Source: Haematococcus lacustris | Taxonomy: Eukaryota > Chlorophyta > Chlorophyceae > Chlamydomonadales > Haematococcaceae | DNA length: 64,000 bases | Direction: 5' to 3' | Assembly: GCA_030144725.1 (NCBI GenBank) | Contig: JASKMD010000013.1 | Span: 3,924,820-3,988,819 of the forward strand | Shown here: piece after piece, positions 1-10,300 of the stretch | Layout: every line of letters begins with the position of its first letter | How positions within the stretch are numbered: the first letter of the stretch is position 1 | The notes under the pieces: generated by a model | Told to the model about the DNA's origin: nothing | The model's database searches: none | What the model saw: only the letters and a program-made list of their open reading frames with translations | Translations under genes and position numbers: made by a program

Positions 1-447
1 CTGACCTGCAGGCAGTCTTATAATCACTGACCGCACTGGACAGCCACTTTGGTTCAAAGCTCGGAGAAGCTGAGCAATGGGCCAGCCCTAGTGGCCGAGC
101 CAGCTGCATACTGCGGAACTGAAAAAGAACAGAGCAGCAGCTACACACACACTGCTGCTCTTGCTACATCTGTTACACTGTAGACTGCTCAGCAGGCCCA
201 GCCTGACAGCCATCGCTCCCAACACACAAGCAGGCTGTGAAGAGGAAGATGGCAACGCTTGAGCCGCCAGCCGTGACATGTATGTGTGTGCAGCGCAGGA
301 GGTTGGCCCTCGCAGGCCCCATTGCACTGTTGTGGCGCACATGCATGGCAGCTTGTCGCTACTGATGCATCTTGCGAAGTCGAGATTAAAAACCGCGGTG
401 GATAACGGCTTCCTAAGCATGTTCCTCTCAATGTGAGTGTAAGGTGT
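1..447. other. No supportable gene; sequence before gap 1
   Basis: Open frames here run into the run of N and show no family I recognise. I see no repeat structure or RNA gene. The stretch does not resemble the missing RNase H/RLE part of element B, which would have been expected here if element A had inserted cleanly into B. Confidence 0.5.
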
Positions 448-947
448 NNNNNNNNNNNNNNNNNNNNNNNNNNNNNNNNNNNNNNNNNNNNNNNNNNNNN
501 NNNNNNNNNNNNNNNNNNNNNNNNNNNNNNNNNNNNNNNNNNNNNNNNNNNNNNNNNNNNNNNNNNNNNNNNNNNNNNNNNNNNNNNNNNNNNNNNNNNN
601 NNNNNNNNNNNNNNNNNNNNNNNNNNNNNNNNNNNNNNNNNNNNNNNNNNNNNNNNNNNNNNNNNNNNNNNNNNNNNNNNNNNNNNNNNNNNNNNNNNNN
701 NNNNNNNNNNNNNNNNNNNNNNNNNNNNNNNNNNNNNNNNNNNNNNNNNNNNNNNNNNNNNNNNNNNNNNNNNNNNNNNNNNNNNNNNNNNNNNNNNNNN
801 NNNNNNNNNNNNNNNNNNNNNNNNNNNNNNNNNNNNNNNNNNNNNNNNNNNNNNNNNNNNNNNNNNNNNNNNNNNNNNNNNNNNNNNNNNNNNNNNNNNN
901 NNNNNNNNNNNNNNNNNNNNNNNNNNNNNNNNNNNNNNNNNNNNNNN
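448..947. other. Scaffold gap of 500 N
   Basis: Exactly 500 N, the same length as the second gap in the window, so this is a placeholder and not a measured size. The true 5' boundary of element A may lie in or near it. Confidence 0.99.
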
Positions 948-1048
948 TTCTGGCCCGCTCACGCAAAGACACGCCGCGCTGACAATACAGCTGGAAGCAG
1001 CTGCTAATTTGAAGCCGAGACATAACCGGTCGGAGGTCAACGCTAGCG

Positions 1049-1351
1049 ATGAAGGTCGAACGCCCTGGTAGGCGCTCTGCTTTGTTGCTTGTACTGACCC
1101 TGGTCTGCATCGGGTGGGTTGGGGACGTGTTCGGAGAGGAAGCCAGTGGGTGCCCTCCGATACGTCTGCCAACCCACCCGGATGGCACCCCTAGAGGTGA
1201 CCGCGCAGTCAGAAGTTCCGAAATCCAGCCCAAGGGCTGCGTAAAAAACTGGCCTCTGCGCCTCCAAACCCAGCTCTTGTGCTGGTCCGACAGTACACAG
1301 CGATACAGATGCTCCAGAAAAGCCCTCGGCACAGACAATCATACCCAGTAA
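1049..1351 (+). CDS. Short ORF with signal-anchor-like start, upstream of and in frame with the main retrotransposon ORF
   Basis: 100 residues. Basic start (MKVERPGRRS) followed by a hydrophobic run (about residues 11-25) and a small-residue region, as in a signal peptide or signal anchor. It ends in TAA at 1349-1351, and the same frame then stays open to the Met at 1400. The start resembles that of ORF1 in element D at 25794 (MDVDGKPRRR plus a hydrophobic run with VLT and Cys/Trp), so both are probably the element's natural N-terminus. Function is unknown. It could also be a chance ORF. The spacing to the main ORF (16 sense codons after the stop) would suit readthrough or re-initiation, but the sequence alone does not show either. 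Confidence 0.4.
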   Translation: MKVERPGRRSALLLVLTLVCIGWVGDVFGEEASGCPPIRLPTHPDGTPRGDRAVRSSEIQPKGCVKNWPLRLQTQLLCWSDSTQRYRCSRKALGTDNHTQ

Positions 1352-1399
1352 CCTTGCTGCGGTAATATCTCACAGCCCACCAGCTGTGATACCTCAAGG

Positions 1400-4300
1400 A
1401 TGGAACAAACCACACAGTGCACCTTCTACGGTGCCAACCAAACAGAGGCTGACAAGAGACGAGCCCACCTGCCTTACTACCACCTGCCAGCCCTGACAGC
1501 CACAGGTTGGCATGACCAGCCAGCTGACACAGAGATGGATGACACACAGGCTGACAAGCAACATGCCCCTCAGCCCCACCACCACCTGCCAGCCCCGACC
1601 GCTGCAGGTTGGCAGGACCAGCCAGCTGTCACAGAGATGCGAGACACACATGCTGCCATGCAGGCTGACATGCAACATGCCGCTCAACCCCACCACCACC
1701 GGCCAGCCCTGACCGCTACAGGCTGGCATAACCAGCCGCCTGACACAGAGATGCAAGTTTCACATGTTGTCATGCAGGCTGACAAGCAACATGCCCCCCA
1801 GCCCCACCACCACCTGCCAGCCCCGACCGCTGCAGGTTGGCAGGACCAGCCAGCTGTCACAACGATGCAAGACACACATGCTGCCATGCAGGCTGACATG
1901 CAACATGCCGCTCAGCCCCACCACCACCTGCCAGCCTTGACCGCCGCAGGTTGGTATGACCAGCTGCCTGACACAAAGATGCAAGATACACATGCTGCCA
2001 TGCAGGCTGACAAGCAACATGCCCCTCAGCCCCACCACCACCTGCCAGCCCTTACCGCTACAGGTTGGCTTGACCAGCCGTCTCACACGGAGATGCAAGC
2101 TTCACATGCTGCCATGCAGGCTGATAAGCGACACGCCGCTCAGCATGCTAGTAACATGTTGAGATACCACACCATAGGCAAGAGTGTGATAATTGAGACA
2201 AACTTTATTGCAGTGTCATGGTTGTGCACCTGCAGTGTCACATCTTTTAATAAAACTGCCATGGACAACATGGACCGAAGTTATACCATCATTACCCCTA
2301 TGCCCAACCCCCCCTTTGGACACCCCAACTGGACACCTATCCAACAACTGGACATGAACCGGCAAATCATAGCCTACCTGGCCTGTGTTTGCACTTGGAT
2401 CAGCATATGTATGAAACGACATACACCTACATACTCACACGCCCAATCTCAGCAATGTCTCAAGAAACAACGTAAGAGCCTTGCCAAGCTCAACGCCTCC
2501 CTACACAACACCAAGTACAACTGGCTACTCGGCATAGATGGGACCCTTCATAACATGACAGCCATGAACCGTCTGAAACACGCTACCTGCACCTACCTCA
2601 AGGGGCACAATAGCGGAAGGACTATTATGGTTATACAGTACAACACTACACTGCAAGCATACATGACGTACTACCTCAACCCAAACATCATAAGCCACCC
2701 CACATGGAACATGGCCATCGGTAAATACATGGCACGGTGCATCTACATCAGCTGGCTTCTGCTGGCAGCAGGGGATATCGAAGAGAACCCAGGACCTGAC
2801 GGCTTGCACTTCGAGCAACAAGTAGCATCACACTGCCAAGTACATGCCCTCAACATGGCGGCAGGACACTCCTGGCTCACTAACCAGGAACTGGCCAACT
2901 TCCACACGTCCGAGCTACACGCGCGACGCGGGGACCAGCGCACAATGTGGGCATTAGCCAGAGACGAACAAGGCGCGTGCAACGACACTGTCATTAATCT
3001 CTACCTAATGTCACACTACGGCCTCAGCACACACACAGTGGCGCACCTGCGAACACGGAGTGATTGGTCAGCCCGCAACCTCGACGCGCTGTCCGCCACC
3101 CACGGCACGAAAGCCTTCTTATGCAAGGCCCCGGCTCACAGCATGGCGATAAGGAAACACGATGGCGCCTGGTACCTCCTTGACTCCCAAGCGGACGCCC
3201 CTACCCGGCTACGGTCCACAGGACACTACATGTACCCCGTTACATGCGAGATACAAGCTATCATTAGCACCGCCAACCACACGGCGGAGATGGAGGCGGC
3301 AAGGCAGAGGGCAAGGCTTGGGCCCATCATAAGCAACCCACAAGAAACACATAGGCCCTACTGGGAAAGGCAATACAAGCAGTGCTGCCTTGTGCACGCC
3401 ATCAACATGGCCATGGGGATACCTATGATCAGGCCCGATGATGTGATAACCCACTGTAAAACGCTGGATACACACATCCAAGACCTAGCCAACAAGGCTA
3501 GGCAAGAGAACAGGCCGATACCACTGCGTAGCAGCCTACCACACATATATGAAGAATCCGGCAACTTTACAGTGTCCACCATGAACCACTACTTATACCA
3601 TCACCACAAGGACCTCCACCTATGCCCTACCGCCACCGAGCTTACACTCGGCAACATCACACCTGAGCTTCTCACCACGCTCACTGGCAATATAGACAGC
3701 TACACCAACACAGCTGCCATTCTCATCACCAACAATCACGCTACCACCATCCGCCGCACGGACCACACCTGGCACTGGCTGGACTCGGAACAAGGCCGCC
3801 CATGCCGATTGGACACCCCGGAAGACTGGCTTCAGCTGAAGGGTACACTCGTTCAAATTAAAAAGGGCGACGCGGCTGATACCAACCTCATCCACCCACT
3901 ATGCTGGCTAGCTGACCCTACAAGGCGCGCCACAACGGAGCAGCTGGAACAACATCTACGTACCACCCACATCGACCTTACTACCCAAGACCTGGGCACA
4001 CAACCCGCGCACACCCCCCGAACAGACCGGCCGCTACCCACCGCACAACCAGCGAGTTACAAGCGCATACTAACAGCCACAGCGGACACCCACCCGACAG
4101 ACAAGCAGGCCCGGCCGCGACTGCGCCAGGTCGCCCCCACAGTCACTCTTCCCACTCTACAAGACCGGTCAGGCAGCAGTAAACGGCCCACGTCATCGGG
4201 CACCATCGTAGACAAAAGACGGACCAAGCCAAGAGAGCAACCCAAGGACTCGCACACGCAGACCCTGATGTACAGATACCTCAACACAACCCCCACTCCA

Positions 4301-7300
4301 CCCCCCGCCGCCATCCCCACACCACCACCGCCCCCCACCGCTAACCTACCTGAGCACCCAGGACCACACCCACAACACAACACCCTGCCAACCCGGCGGC
4401 CACAACCAACACACAATCGACAGCATATCACACTAACGACCCTGAACGTCAGAAGCCTCCATAGGTCCAGGAACGACGTCCTCAACCTAGTGCATCAACA
4501 CAGCCCGGACATCCTGATCCTAACTGAAACCATGACCCAGCCCAAGAGCAACAATCCAGACTCTGGCTGGCTGAAGAGAGTCATGCCAGACTATACGACA
4601 CACCGACACAGAGGCCACAGTGAAGTGCTGATAGGCATCAAACACAACCTAGCCATCCAAATGAAAGCCACTATGCTTCCACCGAGCATCGACGCTGAGG
4701 TAAACGCACGATGCGTCATCCTGACCCTCAACCAACACCAGTGCGAACAGCTCACCATCATCGCCACGTACTGGCCGTCGGGAAATAACGGGGACGCGCT
4801 ACTACTGCGAGGGAAAATGCATGAACACATACGAACAGCCACGGGCCATCTGCCCGGCTCACTCATCCTGGCGGGAGATATTAACGCCACGATGAAAACA
4901 GAGGATCGTTCCGAGCACACCGAATACACACAAGACAGCATGATGAGGGGGTTCGCCACTGAAATGCACCTGAAGGAAGCTGATCCCGGCGACCGGGCCT
5001 GGACCTACCAGCAACCGCACTGCACCAGCCGCATCGACGCTATCCTAACACGCGACGCAAGACACGGACCTGAGCACCGCACGCACGTCGATACCAACGT
5101 CTATCTGAGCGACCACAGACCACTCACTGCCACACTGAATACAGCCCGCCTGGGCCTAGACCTGGCAGCCCCACACAAACTACCGAAACATAGCCACACT
5201 CTCCTCACCACCCCCATTACCAATAAGGACAGGGAAGCCTACCGCCTGGCAGTGCAACAACCCAGCTCAGGCGTCCCACAATTGCATGCGGAACTGACAG
5301 CCCTCTTAGCCCCCATATACACAGAGGCCACCCACCACCTGGCTACACTGGGCAAGACCAACCCTCAGCAACCACAGCGTCTGACATCAGTGGCAGGACG
5401 CCCGGCCAGGGAAGCTGTAGACACAGCAGCCACCATGCTTACACACCTCCTACAAACTTGCAGGACAGCAGCTATAAAGACATGCAACACTAAGACCCTC
5501 ACGAGGGGAGGCCAACACTACCAACGCAGGACCATGTGCAGGATTAGACTGGCACTGGGCAGAAAACTTAAGACCACTAGAGACCTCAGCCGGAAGGCTA
5601 ACTCCCTCTTTAAGCAAACCAACGTGCACCCGACAATCGACGAACTCATTTCAGGGACAGATGCGATAAACGATGAGATCAGGGACGCGGTGCAAGCGCG
5701 ACAGGATGAAGACCCAACTGAAAATCACGTGCAGGCCGCGCTAGCCCAACTGACCAATGCGTACCGCGACCAAATCCACCAACTCGATGACGATGACTCT
5801 GCACTCGCCATCGCACAAGCTCGTGTCAGAATGCAACAACTGATAAGCACCCAGCCCAAGAAGGCTAACAAACGTATCCTACGCCCGTCCCGCACCGACC
5901 ACAGAGGCCTGCAGGCGCTAGCGGATTCTGAAACCAAGACCATATGCACCGCCCCTGCCGACCTAAACCGGATAATAACCGCCGCATACGGGCAGAAGCT
6001 ATCGGCCCCGGCCCCCAAGACTGGCAACTACACTAACACACAGACACGAAACTACCCGTGGGCTCGCGCCAAAGCAGACGACGCCTTCGCAATGCACGCA
6101 TGCCAAAACATACACTGGCTGCACACAGCCATCATGGACAAGGCAGGCTTCCAAGAATGCCTCAGCAAGCTGGCAGGAGGCAAGGCACCGGGACCAGACG
6201 GTGTGGAAAACGAAATCATCAAGATGCTGCCATGGGAGATGAGGGACACCATCCACCAGCTGTTCATCATCATGTGGGCCACTGGCTGCACACCAACCAC
6301 GTGGAAGACCAGTGACACATGCCTGCTCTACAAGGACAAAGGGCAAGAAACGGACCTTAACTCCTACAGGCCAGTGGGCCTAGCCAACACCGTTTATAAG
6401 CTATGGACCAGCCTCATTACCAAGACGCTGTCTGAGTATGCTGAAGCTAATGGGATGCTCAGCAAGAACCAGGCTGGGTTCCGCTCCCACAGGAACACCA
6501 CGCAACAGCTGCAGATGCTTGTCATGGCTCTTGAGGATGCTAAACTGGCCAAGGCAGATATTTACGCGCTCCTGGTCGACTTCACCAGTGCATTCAACAC
6601 CACCTGCCAGGACAAACTGCTATGGATCATGCATGACCTAGGCTTCCCCACAGACGCTACTGACGCAGTTAAGGACCTATACACGGGCGCCACAACGCGC
6701 TTTAAAACCCCGTACGGCCATACTGACCCGGTACCCGTCAACCGGGGCACCATACAAGGCGACTCCCTCTCGCCCTTCCTATTTCTCATCTACATCGAAC
6801 CCCTCCTGCGGTGGCTGCAAGTGGGCGCGAGGGGCTATAAATTCAAATCAGCAGCAGACGACAGCGGGGAACGCGCCACCGTCAGCAGCATCGACTATGC
6901 AGATGACATCGCTATACTATGCAACACCCTTCGCAACCTCCGATGCCAAGCAGACAAACTCTCAGCCTTCTCGGACTGGGGTCATCTCATCATCTCACAC
7001 AGTAAAACCCTCGCTACAGCGGCGCTCCATCACTCGGTCGAAACAGGCATGTGCAGCAACGCGGCCGAAGCGGACAAGCGGGCCCGCCAACAACTCCAAA
7101 CCGTCAGCCTACAAGGGAAACCCGTCACCTACCACCGCCCGACCTCACCTTTCACCTACTTGGGTGTGCTCATCACCATGACGTTGGACTGGAAACCACA
7201 ACACACCGCTATGATCACCCAGCTCCGCCAAAAACTCGAGAGACTCAGACGCTCCTTTGCTAGCGCTAGACAGGCCATACACATCATTCGCACGGCCATC

Positions 7301-10300
7301 ATACCCAGCCTAGCCTACAGCTTCTGTGCCGTGCCCTGCACCCCGGGGGACCTCGAGCTGTACGATAGGTCCATCAACCAATGCGTCAAGCTCAAACTCA
7401 GACTCCCCCTGGGAACGCCCAATGCCATCATAAGAGAGGACGCTGGCAGACTAGGCATAGGCATTAGCTCCACTGCCCAAGAGTATCACGCCCGCAACAC
7501 GACAGCCCTCACACACAGCCTGCAGTCCACAGATGCGGCACACGCCCACATATCGAGGAGCATGCTGCACAAACAAATCACATGGCTCAGTGCCCAGGCT
7601 AGCACACAAGGACACCGCATGCTCACCCTCCTTCATCATACCCTTAGGGCACGGCAGCTAGTCTATGCCTCTATATCCGGGTTGTCGGCCACAGAAGAGG
7701 GGCTACCTCTTTACCATGAGGAATGCCAAACACTCGGCCGCCTCATCACACAAGCCAGCAGCTCTCAAGCACACGACGTCGTTAGTGCCAGCATCACCTG
7801 CCTCAGAAGCCTAGGCATCACGCACGCTTCTGAGCTCAGCTGCAAGGGCAACACACACATCATCACCGGTAGCATGCTCACATCACAGTACGGGAAAAAG
7901 GTCAAGCAGAAGCACATCATCGCCCTCAACAAACTCGCGGCCATGGCGGCCCAACCCTCATGCCCAGACGCGACCGCAACGCGTGCAATCCGAGACAGCC
8001 GCAACACATCGCTCGATCTCCCGCCCGACCAACGCAAAATCACAACCTGGGCCGCGGGCCTCACGGAACTTGCGCCCACACCCGCAGTGCCAGACACCAG
8101 AACCCGCTATATGGATATGAAAGCGTATGCGGTCATACATGCAACTCAACCAGCAACGGCGGACCGGGCCGCAGCGCCACCCGCAGCCCATGAGGCCACT
8201 CGGACGAGCTCACGACTGTTGAAACGAGAGCAACGGGCAACACAATCGGCCCCAACGAAGCCCAACCCACCCAAGGCGGGCACGAAACGGAACAATGAGG
8301 GCAGACAGACCCAAACTATCCCGCAAGATGTAGTGCGCATAGTAGGCCTTGACCTCCCAGGACTTTCCAGCTGGAAGGTGGACAAAGCCTGCCGATGTAA
8401 ACCCAAGAACCTAGGCTGCATACTAGGGGCCATGTACGGCCACCAAGAGGCCATTACCAGCATAGATGGCTGGCAATGGGACGGCATCAATAAGGAAAAC
8501 TACTATAAGGTGCACTGGAAGCCCACGGTCATAGATAGATGGGCATTACCACTGTGTGCAGAAGAAGGCTATACACCCACACACATAGAACCCATCAGCA
8601 GGGAAGAAGCGAAGGACGTGTGCACTTGTGAGCTGTGCTGGCTACCAAGAGGAGACAGCCCAACGTGCCACAACTGCAAGAGGGCCTACCACCCAGCCTG
8701 CCTTGAGGAAGCCCACCTGTCAGGGCACAAGGAACCAGGTAACTGGTTGTGCCCTATATGCAAGTTTGGTGGCAATGACTTCAAGACTACCATGCGTCAG
8801 TCAGCGCACTCGGACCTCATACGAGTACACTGGCACCCCACCTTTGAACCGGCGCCGCTCATCACGGCACACCTGGACTACATGGCAAAGCGCAGCGTCT
8901 ACGACGAGGAAAACAGGCAGATACAAGAGGCCAGACATGCGAGGCCCGACACGCACCTGCCGGCCCACACCCGACAGGGCCTACCGGACCCGCACACCTG
9001 GCTACCCCGGTGCACCAACCTGCACTCGAAGGCCACCTTCCACACCTACCCCATTAACCCGCAGACGGACATCATCGGGACGGGCAAGTGCGAAACCTTC
9101 CTCCAACTTCACCCCCACATGACCACCCCCGCGATGAGCCTCAGCACGGGAGAGCCCACCATGCCACAGCACGACCTAGTGCAACACGTCACGGTCCACG
9201 ACGAGTCGGGTCGCACGATTGGCCTCCTGACAAAAGACCAACACCAACACCTACACGCTTGGCTACAACACACACCACACACACGCAACCTGGCCACAGA
9301 AGTAGCTGCCCTCCTAAGGAGACAGGACACACAGAGCAGCCACCACCCCATGAGGGTGGCACAGGACAGGGCCCTTACCACCCTGCACACCACACGATCC
9401 TTCACTAGCACCGTCCAAAGGTGGGCTGATCCACTCACAGTTAGACCGGAAACTACTACCTACTGGAGCCCTGACATCAATGACACGGCCTTTGGCGCAC
9501 ACCACAACTGCCTACTGGTACGCCACACTGGGCTATCCACATGGAACGTACCGGCAGACGATGCGGTGGCCCTGAAATGCGTCAACCATGCTATACACTC
9601 AGCTACCCAGGAGGAGGCCATGGCCACCATCATGCTGATCCCTGGGAAAAAGGGCATCTCCTACCCCAAACACATCGACACCCTAAGACGCTACCCAGAA
9701 TACTGCCAGCACCTGGCAAGCATACCCCCCACCAAGACCAGCTGCACCAAGTCAGGCAAGCACGCCACCCTCCACATCTACGTCATCTGGAATGCAGCGG
9801 GACAACAACTCGTCACCAAAGGCAACCCCCAAGCATGGCTGGCTAGCACTGCCACTGCCCTCCACCCTCAACGAGACACACACCCAATCCACAACAGACC
9901 CACGAATCAAAGCCAGCCGGCCACACCCCCCAGCGGCCACAAACAACACATGCGCCTGCCGTTGGACAGGGACCTCCCTACCGCGGGGCACCAACGCAGC
10001 CACCAACAGCTCACGCAACACTCCACGACGCAACCACGGATGGCCATCACCGAATGGGCCACGCTCGCGTACTCGGACGGCAGCTGCATTAAGACCTCGG
10101 GGGCAGCCCCAGCGAGCGTCGGGGCGGGGGTTTATATCCCGGAGACCAACGTCCTCATCACCGTCGCCCTGGACGGCCCAGAAAGCAACACCATTAACAA
10201 GGCGGAACTCACGGCGATACACGCGGCACTCACAGCGGGGGCCAAACGCATCGCCACCGACAGCCTCTGCTCTATCTACCAGATCCGCCGAGCCCTCGCT

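Noticed and set aside
88..1338. Long ORFs across the first gap
   Set aside because: Two thirds of their length is N; no family recognised.
1446..2148. CRISPR-like array
   Set aside because: Units are contiguous 114-bp coding repeats with no spacers, in a eukaryotic retroelement.
2771..2797. Picornavirus-like sequence because of the 2A motif
   Set aside because: The surrounding ORF is a LINE with APE, RT, RNase H and RLE. 2A-like sites are known in LINEs and no viral capsid or RNA polymerase is present.
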